Shown here in pieces: positions 1 to 7,788 of a DNA stretch of 64,000 nucleotides. How positions within the stretch are numbered: position 1 is the first letter of the stretch; each line of letters begins with the position of its first letter. Both the position numbers and the translations under genes were made by a program. The stretch lies in NCBI GenBank assembly GCA_902800305.1, contig CADCDP010000001.1, positions 62,001 through 126,000 of the forward strand, in the 5' to 3' direction. Origin of the DNA: an uncultured Bacteroidales bacterium. Lineage in GTDB: Bacteria > Bacteroidota > Bacteroidia > Bacteroidales > Bacteroidaceae. The notes under the pieces were generated by a model. It saw nothing but the letters and a program-made list of their open reading frames with translations, was not told where the DNA came from and made no database searches.

Positions 1-1104
1 CATGAAGAGGTTCTTCACCACTTTCGATTCGAGTGAGTGAGTCAGCTGGGTCGGGTCGAAGTAGTCGTACTCGATGGCATAGCCAGGACGATAAATCTCC
101 AAATTGCGGAACGCAGGAATCTGTCGGAGTGCCGAGAGTTGTATGTCCATCGGAAGCGACGAAGAGAAGCCGTTCAGGTACATCTCGTTCGTGTTCTCTC
201 CTTCGGGTTCGAGGAAGAGCATGTGTTCGTCGCGGTCGGGGAATGTGTGTAGCTTTGTCTCGATACTCGGACAGTAGCGAGGACCGATGCTCTGTATCTG
301 CCCGTTGTAAAGAGGAGAGTCTGCAAAGCCCGAACGCAACACATCATGCACGGCTGTGTTCGTGTAGCAGATCCAGCATGGCAGATTGTTTCTCGACGAC
401 ACCGCTGTATGTTCCGTCGGGAGGTAAGAGAATTTGTGGAAATCGTGGTCGCCATCCTGCATCTCCATCAGTGAGAAATCTACGCTTCGTTTATCGATGC
501 GGACAGGCGTACCCGTCTTCATTCGACCAGCGCGGATACCATGCTGTGTGATGGACTCCGTCAACTCCAACGATGCCGCTTCGGCACATCGTCCACCAGG
601 AATCTTCACCCGACCAATGTGCATGAGGCCGTTTAGGAACGTGCCTGCCGTGATGATGACGCACGTTGCCCTAAACTCTGCTCCATAGAAAGTCTTAACA
701 CCACGAACAACTTGATTTTCAACGATTAAGGAGCGTACTTGGTCTTGCCAAATGTTTAGATTCGGTGTGTTTTCCAGTATCTCTCGCCAAGTCCAAATAA
801 ACTTCGCGCGGTCGCATTGGGAGCGGGGACTCCATACGGCAGGCCCTTTCGAAAGGTTTAACATCCTGAATTGCAGACTACAACGGTCTGTTACGATGCC
901 CGTCTGTCCTCCCAAGGCATCCACTTCACGTACGATTTGTCCTTTGGCGATACCACCAATGGCAGGATTGCACGACATCTGCGCAATCTTGTTCATGTCC
1001 ATCGTGATGAGACATGTTTTTACACCTAAACGAGCAGCAGCGGCAGCCGCCTCGCATCCTGCGTGCCCTGCCCCCACCACTACGACATCATAGTTGAAAA
1101 TCAT
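1..1104 (-). CDS. mnmG: MnmG/GidA, tRNA uridine-34 carboxymethylaminomethyl-modifying enzyme (5' part; runs off the left edge)
   Basis: The minus strand from 1104 reads without a stop to base 1 (368 codons) and starts MIFNYDVVVVGAGHAGCEAA. This is the family's N-terminal FAD-binding Rossmann loop, with GxGxxG at residues 11-16. It is followed by MSCNPAIGGIAKG and later TGTPVRID, both conserved in MnmG. With MnmE the family makes the cmnm5 modification at the wobble uridine of certain tRNAs in the cytoplasm, using FAD, NADH and methylene-tetrahydrofolate. Full-length proteins are about 620 aa, so roughly the C-terminal 40 percent lies outside the window. It is divergent from the secreted-protein gene at 1300. 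The start at 1104 is chosen because the family's N-terminus begins within a few residues of the Rossmann strand. Identity is firm; only completeness is unknown. Confidence 0.96.
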   Translation of the reverse strand, partial: MIFNYDVVVVGAGHAGCEAAAAAARLGVKTCLITMDMNKIAQMSCNPAIGGIAKGQIVREVDALGGQTGIVTDRCSLQFRMLNLSKGPAVWSPRSQCDRAKFIWTWREILENTPNLNIWQDQVRSLIVENQVVRGVKTFYGAEFRATCVIITAGTFLNGLMHIGRVKIPGGRCAEAASLELTESITQHGIRAGRMKTGTPVRIDKRSVDFSLMEMQDGDHDFHKFSYLPTEHTAVSSRNNLPCWICYTNTAVHDVLRSGFADSPLYNGQIQSIGPRYCPSIETKLHTFPDRDEHMLFLEPEGENTNEMYLNGFSSSLPMDIQLSALRQIPAFRNLEIYRPGYAIEYDYFDPTQLTHSLESKVVKNLFM

Positions 1105-1174
1105 CAGTTTCTGAAACTAAATTTGTGCAAAGATAGCGAAAAAGGGGGATTTCGTACAATAAAAAGCGGAAAAG

Positions 1175-1207
1175 TTTGTTAAGATTGTGAAAATATTCCT
1201 ACCTTTG
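1175..1207 (+). promoter_or_regulatory. Bacteroidota-type promoter for the secreted protein at 1300
   Basis: TTTG at 1175-1178 and TACCTTTG at 1200-1207 are separated by 21 bp, matching the TTTG/TAnnTTTG pattern of the Bacteroidota primary sigma factor. The predicted leader is about 85 nt before the ATG at 1300. Confidence 0.75.
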
Positions 1208-1299
1208 CATACGTTGACCTAAAAAGACTTGACCTAATTGAGTTCTGACAACAATCTATACAAACTCATCTTTATCTATTAACTAAAACTTTATCCAAC

Positions 1300-4200
1300 A
1301 TGAACAAATTTGCTTTATTAGTGGCATCTCTGTTTGTAAGTTTGGCTTCTTTTGCCCAGTGGACCAAGCCGACAGCTCCCGCTGTTGCGCCGATGGCTAT
1401 AGGCGAAGAGCTTTATCTTTACAACAAAGAAGCCGATGGTTTCCTCGTGGGAGCCAACGATTGGGGTACCCGTGCCAGCGTCAGTCCGACATTGGGGCAC
1501 AAGGTGTACATTGAGAATGGTACAGCTGATGGTTCTTACTACATCACGAACTATGTGCTTCAAGGAGGCATGGCCAACCAGATTGGCTACATGTTCATCG
1601 AAGGGGTGGATGCTATCTGGGTGGACAACACCAAGGATGGTAAAGCCAACAACCAGTACACCTTCGAAGCTCAAGGCGGGGGAACCTACAAGATTGGTTT
1701 GTCGGAAAAGAATGCCGAGTACAACCCCAACGACTATGTTGGTGCCTATCTTGGTCTCATCCCTTCCAAGGGTGACACTCGTATTTACATCTGCGATCCC
1801 GAAAATTCGGCTGGCTACACGATGGATGAGTGCCAGCTCATTTGGTATTTTGTTGCTCCTGCTGCCTACGCCACTTATTCAGAGGCCATGAAGCAGTATC
1901 TCGCAGCTGTGGCCTTGGGCGAATCCATCGATGAAGCTGTGGCTTTGGGTGGCGTGAATGCTGATGTACTCTCAGCAGCCCAGGCTGCCTACGCCAACAC
2001 TTCCAGCACTCCTGAAGATATGGAGGCACAGAAGAAGGCACTCGATGCTGCCATCTTCGAGGCTAAGTTGGCCATCGCCACGGTCGATAACCCCGTAGAT
2101 GTGCTGTTGCCGCTTGGCATCGCTTCCGACTTCAACGACAGCGATTTCACCGGTTGGAAATCCACCACAGGAGCCAGCAACAAGCAAGCCTCCAATGGCA
2201 ACAACGCTAAAGACTACTCCGTGACGGGTAACCACTACGAGAACTGGAACTGGGATGCCTTCTCCATCGGTAAGGTTTCTGCCACAGCTACAGGACTCCC
2301 CACAGGCATTTACCATCTGAACACTTTGGCCTATACCACCACTGTGGGTGGCACATTCCTTTATGCTGGTGGCAACCAGAAGATGGTCACTGCCACACAG
2401 ATAGACATCGAGAAGCCCATGGACATATATGCCGTTGTGACGGATGGAACCTTGGAGTTCGGTCTTGACGTACAGGAGAAGGGCACCAACTGGATTGGTC
2501 TCGACAACGTACATTTATATTATTTAGGGAATGCAGCCGAGGCATACGAAGTCTTAGTTTCCGAAACCCTCGGTGCCGAACCTGACTACGAAACTCAGTT
2601 GAGTAAGGAGGCCATTTATTGTCAAGTTTCGGTTTACGAAAGCTATAAGACTGCCGTTGATGCGCTTCGTTCAGCCAAGACCGCCGACGAGGTGGCTCAG
2701 GCACTCTCTACGTTCAATGCTGCTTCGAAGGCGATGGCACAGAGCGTTGCTGCATATCAGGCATTTGCCAACAAGTTCAACGAAGCTGACGCTTGGCTCA
2801 ACTCCACCACCAGCGAGAGCGACGAGGTCAATCTTCTTGCCGACTACCTCATGGATGAGTCTGCTGCCGAAGGTGACTACAACGGTCATGGCGGTGCCCT
2901 CTATGTGCTTGCCGAAGGTCTGCTCGACAACGCCCAGATTGCCGATGAAACGGCCTATCTCGATAGAATCATGAAAGATGCGATGGCCAATGCGATGTCC
3001 GATGGCGACGACTGCACAGGTCTTCTTAAGAACCCCAAATTTGCCGAGCAAGGTGGTTGGACATCAGCCGTAGGTCCCACTTGGCCCGAGGGTGACACCG
3101 AGAAGTTCCCCGTGATGCAAGCTTCCAACATGGTTTGCGATGTTTACCAGGAGTTGAACAACCTGCAAAATGGTCTCTATGAGTTCGGCCTCTCCGCAGC
3201 TTTCCGTCCTGGCGATAGCTACACCGAGGAGAATGAGGCTGTGGCTCAGGCATACGCCTACATCAATTCCTTCGAAACCAAGATTCCATCGGGCAAAATC
3301 GAGGATGACGTGACCCTCAACGAACCCGCCGAGGCTTCCGTTGCTTTCGCCGATGGCAAGTTCTCCATGAAGGTTTATGGTCTTGTGACCGACGGTACCA
3401 TGAAGCTGGGCATCACCAACAAGGTGCGCTCGGTAGAAGGTTGCCGACTTTGGGCTGGTGGTGCATCGCTCATCTTCCGTGGAAAGAACGCCGATGTGCT
3501 TGCCCAAGTGATTGCACAGACCACTCCTGCTGCTCAGGCACTGCTCAGCAATTATGCCGGTCGCCCCGAACTGGATGCACTTTCTGCCGCCATCGCCGAT
3601 GCCCAAAACACCGACGATGCCTATGCTTCATTCATCGAGCTGAAGAAGGCTATGGAGGCTGTGGAAGAAGGTACAACCCTCTACGTGAATTTCTCTGTAG
3701 CCCTCAAGTCGCTCTCCGACGCTATCGCCAATGCCTCTTCGGCCAGTGCATCCACTATCAGCAAGGCTAAAGAGGTGCTTGCCACGGCTCAGAACGCATA
3801 CGACTCGCAGGCGTACAATAATACAGAAGTGGAGCAAGCCATCTCCGACCTCAACGCTACGGTAGTTTCCATCAAGATGGGTGGTAGTGGAGCCTCTGAG
3901 GACAATCCCGTTGACTACTCCGACATGATTGTCAACAACAACTTCGACCCCGCTCGTGGCGACAAAAACGCCGGAACCATCGAAGGGTGGACGACTACAG
4001 CCATGAACGGCTACAAGGAATATACCGTCAGCTACAACCGTGCAGCCTTCGAACTGAACCAGAAGTTGTCGGGTCTGCCCAAGGGTAAGTATAAGGTGAC
4101 CGTTCACACTTACTACCGTGCTGGCTATTACGACGAGGAAGAACAGCGCATCGCTGCTGGTACCGAAACTCACCTCACTACGCTCTACGCCAAGACTTCT

Positions 4201-5235
4201 GCCGACAACTTCACCACTCCAGTGATGAACCTCTGCGAAGGTGCTACGACCGAGGTGCCAGAAGGTGCTTCCAAGTACTACACCCTCTCCGATGGCAAAT
4301 TTGCTCCTGACGGCACATCGCCAACCGCTGCTTGGTTTGCTGCTGGCTACTACCTCAACGAACTTGTCTTTACGGTTCCCGAGGATGGTGAAGTGACTAT
4401 TGGCCTCTCCAAGACTGAGGTGTTCGCCAACGACTACGAAGTGGTCGGCGAGTGGAACCTCTGGTACATGGGCGACCCAGAAGAGGCTCAGGAAGACGTC
4501 ATCGATATGTCCGACATTATCGTCAATCCGAACTTCGACCCAGCTCGTGGCGACAAGAACGAAAGTCGCATCGAGGGTTGGACGACCACAGCGTTGAACG
4601 GCTACAAGGAGTACACTTGCAGCTACAACCGTGCGCCTTTCGAACTGTATCAAGACTTGTCGGGTCTCCCAGCAGGTAAGTACAGAGCTACTGTCCACAC
4701 TTATTATCGTGCTGGCTACTGGGACGAGGAAGAACAGCGCATTGCTGCTGGTACCGATACGCACCTCACCACACTCTACGCTGAGACTGCTGTCGATAAG
4801 TTCACCACACCTGTGATGAACCTGACCGAGGGAGCTGTGGCTGCATCCGACGCACCAGAAGGAGTGAATGTTTACACCCTCTCCAATGGTCTTGTGGCTC
4901 CCGATGGAACCACCCCAACGGCTGCCTTCTTCAAGGCTGGCTACTACCTCAACACCATCGAGTTCGAGGTGGGTGCTGACGGTAAGGCTCGCATCGGCCT
5001 CTCCAAGACAGAAGTCTTCGCCAACGACTACGAAGTGGTGGGTGAGTGGAAGCTCTACTTCATCAAGAACGGTGGTGAGCCTGTTGCCATCGAGGGTCTC
5101 CAGACAGCCGACGCTGCTCAAGACACTCCTGTGGCATTCTATACCCTCTCGGGCGCACGTCTCGCTGCTCCACAGAAGGGCGTGAACATCGTGAAGATGA
5201 AGAATGGCCAGGTGAAGAAAGTTTTTATTAAGTAA
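1300..5235 (+). CDS. Large secreted protein with type IX sorting domain and duplicated C-terminal module
   Basis: The 1311-aa product begins with a clear signal peptide (MNKFALLVASLFVSLASFAQ) and ends with a short domain (about residues 1265-1311) containing FYTLSGARLAAPQKGVNIV and a basic tail ending KKVFIK. That is the usual look of a Bacteroidota type IX secretion C-terminal domain, so export to the cell surface or medium is expected. The body holds Ala-rich helical stretches (about 180-260, 420-500, 740-870) between beta-rich modules. Two near-identical modules of about 197 aa (from about 875 and 1072) share NFDPARGDKN, EGWTTTA, NGYKEYT and YYRAGY, and resemble galactose-binding-like carbohydrate modules; this resemblance is my inference. 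No catalytic motif was recognised. It has its own promoter (1175-1207) and terminator (5247-5284), so it is monocistronic. Substrate unknown; glycan binding is a guess. Confidence 0.85.
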   Translation: MNKFALLVASLFVSLASFAQWTKPTAPAVAPMAIGEELYLYNKEADGFLVGANDWGTRASVSPTLGHKVYIENGTADGSYYITNYVLQGGMANQIGYMFIEGVDAIWVDNTKDGKANNQYTFEAQGGGTYKIGLSEKNAEYNPNDYVGAYLGLIPSKGDTRIYICDPENSAGYTMDECQLIWYFVAPAAYATYSEAMKQYLAAVALGESIDEAVALGGVNADVLSAAQAAYANTSSTPEDMEAQKKALDAAIFEAKLAIATVDNPVDVLLPLGIASDFNDSDFTGWKSTTGASNKQASNGNNAKDYSVTGNHYENWNWDAFSIGKVSATATGLPTGIYHLNTLAYTTTVGGTFLYAGGNQKMVTATQIDIEKPMDIYAVVTDGTLEFGLDVQEKGTNWIGLDNVHLYYLGNAAEAYEVLVSETLGAEPDYETQLSKEAIYCQVSVYESYKTAVDALRSAKTADEVAQALSTFNAASKAMAQSVAAYQAFANKFNEADAWLNSTTSESDEVNLLADYLMDESAAEGDYNGHGGALYVLAEGLLDNAQIADETAYLDRIMKDAMANAMSDGDDCTGLLKNPKFAEQGGWTSAVGPTWPEGDTEKFPVMQASNMVCDVYQELNNLQNGLYEFGLSAAFRPGDSYTEENEAVAQAYAYINSFETKIPSGKIEDDVTLNEPAEASVAFADGKFSMKVYGLVTDGTMKLGITNKVRSVEGCRLWAGGASLIFRGKNADVLAQVIAQTTPAAQALLSNYAGRPELDALSAAIADAQNTDDAYASFIELKKAMEAVEEGTTLYVNFSVALKSLSDAIANASSASASTISKAKEVLATAQNAYDSQAYNNTEVEQAISDLNATVVSIKMGGSGASEDNPVDYSDMIVNNNFDPARGDKNAGTIEGWTTTAMNGYKEYTVSYNRAAFELNQKLSGLPKGKYKVTVHTYYRAGYYDEEEQRIAAGTETHLTTLYAKTSADNFTTPVMNLCEGATTEVPEGASKYYTLSDGKFAPDGTSPTAAWFAAGYYLNELVFTVPEDGEVTIGLSKTEVFANDYEVVGEWNLWYMGDPEEAQEDVIDMSDIIVNPNFDPARGDKNESRIEGWTTTALNGYKEYTCSYNRAPFELYQDLSGLPAGKYRATVHTYYRAGYWDEEEQRIAAGTDTHLTTLYAETAVDKFTTPVMNLTEGAVAASDAPEGVNVYTLSNGLVAPDGTTPTAAFFKAGYYLNTIEFEVGADGKARIGLSKTEVFANDYEVVGEWKLYFIKNGGEPVAIEGLQTADAAQDTPVAFYTLSGARLAAPQKGVNIVKMKNGQVKKVFIK
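3922..5067 (+). repeat. Tandem in-frame duplication of a ~197-codon module
   Basis: Copy 1 starts at 3922 and copy 2 at 4513 (offset 591 bp). They share most of their DNA, including the stretches encoding NFDPARGDKN, YYRAGY, EEEQRIAAGT and EVFANDYEVVGEW. The copies are still similar at the DNA level, so the duplication is fairly recent or is homogenised by recombination. Confidence 0.9.
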
Positions 5236-5246
5236 AATGAACGTAG

Positions 5247-5284
5247 AAATGGGATGCTCCGATTCGCGAGCATCCCATTTTTTT
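5247..5284 (+). terminator. Rho-independent terminator after the secreted protein gene
   Basis: A 13-bp perfect stem (AAATGGGATGCTC at 5247-5259 with its complement at 5268-5280), an 8-nt loop and a run of seven T (5278-5284). It starts 12 bp after the stop codon. Confidence 0.93.
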
Positions 5285-5293
5285 CATAAAGTC

Positions 5294-5324
5294 TTGACAA
5301 AGCCACAAAAATTTTGTAACTTTG
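5294..5324 (+). promoter_or_regulatory. Candidate promoter reading into a gene-less stretch
   Basis: TTG at 5294-5296 and TAACTTTG at 5317-5324 with a 20-bp spacer fit the Bacteroidota promoter pattern. No credible coding sequence starts within the next 500 bp, so it could drive a non-coding RNA or a long higBA leader. Confidence 0.55.
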
Positions 5325-5413
5325 CAACGGCTTTGGGAGAGACCTTTCCCCTGTCAGGCTCTTCCGTCTCGCTTTATCAAGGGGAACTCACATCGACTTA
5401 CAAATATTTGTAG

Positions 5414-5469
5414 GATTTGTATAAATCGTTCTTAGATTTGTACAAATCCTTCTTGTATTTGTGTAAATC
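5414..5469. repeat. Three near-palindromes spaced exactly 21 bp
   Basis: GATTTGTATAAATC (5414-5427), GATTTGTACAAATC (5435-5448, a perfect palindrome) and TATTTGTGTAAATC (5456-5469) recur at 21-bp steps, two helical turns apart. They are preceded by the palindrome CAAATATTTG at 5401-5410. Spacing on one DNA face is typical of cooperative operator sites; no regulator is identified. Confidence 0.7.
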
Positions 5470-5538
5470 CTACTTATATTCGAAAGTTGTCTGCGGCTTC
5501 CCTCAAGACCCGTTATGGGCATACGGAAACACCCTTAA

Positions 5539-5630
5539 CGAACACGAATCGCACGAATCGACACAGATAGAAGAGAGGGCTTTGTCTTTACAAGTTTTCC
5601 ATTCGTGTTCATTCGTGCGATTCGTGTTCG
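5539..5630. repeat. Perfect 20-bp inverted repeat
   Basis: CGAACACGAATCGCACGAAT at 5539-5558 has its exact reverse complement at 5611-5630, separated by 52 bp. The repeated CACGAATC/GATTCGTG wording looks like a dispersed intergenic repeat rather than coding sequence. Confidence 0.8.
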
Positions 5631-5685
5631 CCATACAACTCGCTGCTTCCATCGAGCATAACCGTAGATTTTTCCTTAGAAATTG

Positions 5686-5725
5686 TTGATGGCTACAAGC
5701 ACTTTTCTCCGCTTGTAGCCATCAA
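5686..5725. terminator. 15-bp hairpin, possible terminator of the upstream non-coding transcript
   Basis: TTGATGGCTACAAGC at 5686-5700 pairs perfectly with 5711-5725 across a 10-nt loop. There is no T-run after it on the plus strand, so it may be an RNA-structure or processing element instead of an intrinsic terminator. Confidence 0.5.
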
Positions 5726-5827
5726 TCACTTCTGAGAGTGTATCATGGTTAAAGCCAATGCTGATTGTGTTTTTGAAAAGAAGTCTATAGCCAACGCCTC
5801 CTCCGTATTAAGTTTTTCCGAAAAGTA

Positions 5828-5859
5828 TTTGGAGAATCCGAAGAAAGGTGTTATCTTTG
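5828..5859 (+). promoter_or_regulatory. higBA promoter with a very short leader
   Basis: TTTG at 5828-5831 and TATCTTTG at 5852-5859 with a 20-bp spacer. Transcription should begin about 7 bp downstream, leaving fewer than 10 nt before the ATG at 5874. This decides the higB start. Confidence 0.75.
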
Positions 5860-5873
5860 CAAAAAAATGGGAT

Positions 5874-6170
5874 ATGAGAATTATAGCGAAAAGCACGTTG
5901 GTCGCTTATTACACCAAGAACCCAAAGGCTAAAGTGGCGTTGGAGGATTGGTATGAGAAAACCAAAGAGGCAAAATGGACTTGCTTCGCCGATATCAAAC
6001 GTACGTTCAATAGTGTGGATAGCGTTGGGAACAAACGGTATGTCTTCAATATCAAGGGGAATGATTACCGTTTAATAGTTTTGATAAAGTTCACCGTAAG
6101 TCACGTACTGATTCGTTTTGTTGGCACCCATGCAGAATATGATAAAATTACAGATATTCAAAATATTTAG
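5874..6170 (+). CDS. higB: HigB-family type II toxin (mRNA interferase)
   Basis: 98 aa, MRIIAKSTLVAYYTKNPKAK... with ADIKRTFNSVDSV, VFNIKGNDYRLIV and FVGTHAEYDKI, the typical pattern of the HigB-like RelE-fold toxins that cleave mRNA on the ribosome. The frame stays open upstream to an ATG at 5745, but that extension (43 codons) has no family similarity and contains the promoter at 5828-5859. The ATG at 5874 also gives the family's usual length of about 95-100 aa. The antitoxin gene follows after 3 bp. Toxin-first order is normal for higBA. The antitoxin probably represses the promoter; the short leader would place an operator over the start region (inference). Confidence 0.9.
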   Translation: MRIIAKSTLVAYYTKNPKAKVALEDWYEKTKEAKWTCFADIKRTFNSVDSVGNKRYVFNIKGNDYRLIVLIKFTVSHVLIRFVGTHAEYDKITDIQNI

Positions 6171-6173
6171 GCT

Positions 6174-6542
6174 ATGGCACAGATAAAGAATGAGGCAGCT
6201 TATAGGGCTGCACTGAAAAGAGTGGAGCAGTTGGAAGAACTGGTTGATGATGACACTTCCCCAATGGACGATAATGCTTTGGAACTTGACATGCTGATAG
6301 ACATGATAGAGGAATATGAAGATATTTACTATCCTATAGGCAAGCCTTCTTTGGTGGATACTATCAAGTTGCGTTTGTACGAATTGGGCATTACACAGAA
6401 TAAATTGGCGGAAATGCTGGGGCTGAGCGCTGCTCGTGTCAGCGAGATTATGACAGGAAAATGTGAGCCGACACTGAAAGTGGGGCGTGATCTGAGTATG
6501 AAGTTGGGCATTAGCCCGTCTATCGTATTGGGGGTAAATTGA
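6174..6542 (+). CDS. higA: HigA-family antitoxin, XRE-type helix-turn-helix
   Basis: 122 aa. The C-terminal half (about residues 60-120) holds a helix-turn-helix of the XRE/Cro type (LYELGITQNKLAEMLGLSAA, then RVSEIMTGKCEPTLKVGRDL). The N-terminal half is acidic (ELVDDDTSPMDDNALELDML), as in the longer HigA antitoxins that accompany HigB. It should bind and neutralise HigB and autoregulate the pair. Start 3 bp after the higB stop. The high lysine/acidic and A/T content compared with the neighbours suits a laterally acquired stability module. Confidence 0.9.
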   Translation: MAQIKNEAAYRAALKRVEQLEELVDDDTSPMDDNALELDMLIDMIEEYEDIYYPIGKPSLVDTIKLRLYELGITQNKLAEMLGLSAARVSEIMTGKCEPTLKVGRDLSMKLGISPSIVLGVN

Positions 6543-6567
6543 CCATCTACATCTTTTATACAGTAGG

Positions 6568-7788
6568 ATGACTTGGACACCCGAATTGCGCGACTTTATT
6601 CAGGCACACATCAATGACGATACGGCAGAGCTGCTGTTGGCGGCGAAGCGGTATCAAGGGATTGATGTGGCATTTGCCGTAGAGCAGATTGAGGCGAGAA
6701 AGCGGCTGAAGGGGAAGTTGCCGGAGTGGTATGCGAATGCGGAGCTGGTGATGGGCGGTAGGGTGTCCGCTGAACAATGCAGCTCCGAGGTGACAGCACG
6801 TTATAAGCGGAGTATTATCGGGGGGCTTACCCTTTGCGACATGACGGGGGGCATGGGTGTGGACTTTTGGTATATGTCGGAGGGAATGGAAAGGGCTATT
6901 TATACGGAGCGGAATGAACAGCTCTGCGAGGCGGCACGGCACAACTTTCTGGCTTTGGCCGACGGGAGGCATCCTGTTGTAGAAGTGAGAGAGGGTGATG
7001 GTCGAAAATTGCCCATTCCATCGGTGGATATCATCTATCTCGACCCTGCCCGACGTGCTGGCGATGGGAGTCGTGTGTATGCCATTGAAGACTGCGAACC
7101 GAATGTGGTGGAGTGGCAGGACGAACTGTTGTGCCATGCCAAGATGGTGCTGGTGAAACTCTCGCCGATGGTGGATTTGACGGATGTGTTGCGGAAGTTG
7201 AAAGGCGTGACCGATATTTATGTTGTAGGGGTACGGAACGAGTGCAAGGAGGTGTTGGTGAAGCAGATGGCCCCCCAACCCCCAAAGGGGGAGGGCATCC
7301 GCAACGGTGATGTACAGCTTCATTGTGTGGATTTCCTCCCTTCGGGAAAGATGGAATATACCGTGAGTTTCCCCGATGAAATGGAGGTGCCCGTCACAGC
7401 TAATGGTGTGGGAACATTCCTCTATGAACCCGATGTCACCCTCATGAAGGCACAAGCATTCGGCAGTCTCTGTGTACGCTTCCCTGTCCTCCAACTCGAC
7501 TACGACACCCATTTGTTTACTTCCAATACGCTGATTCCCGATTTTCCTGGTCGCATTTTTGAGGTGGAAGAGCGGATTCCCTTCTCTTCGAAAGTGCTCA
7601 AACGTCTGAAACGAGACATCCCCCAAGCCAACATCACCACTCGCAATTTTCCGATCACAGCGGACGAACTACGTCAACGTACAGGCATCAAAGATGGCGG
7701 CGATGTCTATTTGTTGGGGGCAAAAGTGAAAGATGAGGGCGATTTATTGCTGAAGTGCAGAAAAAAAGTTGTAACTTCGCACCCATGA
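6568..7788 (+). CDS. Class I SAM-dependent methyltransferase, PG_1098-like with C-terminal THUMP-like domain
   Basis: 406 aa. Residues 88-100 (TLCDMTGGMGVDF) form the SAM-binding motif I and residues 157-163 (YLDPARR) the motif IV of RNA/DNA methyltransferases. The C-terminal third matches the arrangement known from Porphyromonas PG_1098, a Rossmann methyltransferase followed by ferredoxin-like/THUMP-like segments, so an RNA substrate is likely but not shown. It begins 25 bp after higA, and its stop overlaps the start of the U32 gene by 4 bp (ATGA at 7785-7788), indicating translational coupling. The exact nucleotide methylated is unknown. Confidence 0.85.
   Translation: MTWTPELRDFIQAHINDDTAELLLAAKRYQGIDVAFAVEQIEARKRLKGKLPEWYANAELVMGGRVSAEQCSSEVTARYKRSIIGGLTLCDMTGGMGVDFWYMSEGMERAIYTERNEQLCEAARHNFLALADGRHPVVEVREGDGRKLPIPSVDIIYLDPARRAGDGSRVYAIEDCEPNVVEWQDELLCHAKMVLVKLSPMVDLTDVLRKLKGVTDIYVVGVRNECKEVLVKQMAPQPPKGEGIRNGDVQLHCVDFLPSGKMEYTVSFPDEMEVPVTANGVGTFLYEPDVTLMKAQAFGSLCVRFPVLQLDYDTHLFTSNTLIPDFPGRIFEVEERIPFSSKVLKRLKRDIPQANITTRNFPITADELRQRTGIKDGGDVYLLGAKVKDEGDLLLKCRKKVVTSHP

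Larger units (their letters stand above)
5325..5744 (+). other. Gene-less stretch with dyad repeats; candidate non-coding transcript
   Basis: I see no gene with recognisable coding character here. What it holds: a 7-bp stem TTCCCCT (5346-5352) pairing with 5380-5386 just after the promoter; three near-palindromes on a 21-bp period (5414-5469); a perfect 20-bp inverted repeat (5539-5558 with 5611-5630); and a 15-bp-stem hairpin (5686-5725). A transcript from the 5294-5324 promoter to the 5686-5725 hairpin would be about 395 nt. That an RNA gene exists here is inference. Confidence 0.4.

Noticed and set aside
3628..5121. Long open frame (about 497 codons) on the minus strand inside the first secreted-protein gene
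   Set aside because: It lies wholly antisense to a gene with signal peptide, repeats and sorting domain; its translation is low-complexity Val/Gly/Ser without any family pattern.
5417..5689. 90-codon open frame on the plus strand
   Set aside because: Its first part simply translates the 21-bp palindromic repeat (YKSF-type repeats) and its second part the inverted repeat; no protein family resemblance.
5745..5873. N-terminal extension of the HigB toxin
   Set aside because: Non-conserved, exceeds family length and overlaps the promoter at 5828-5859.
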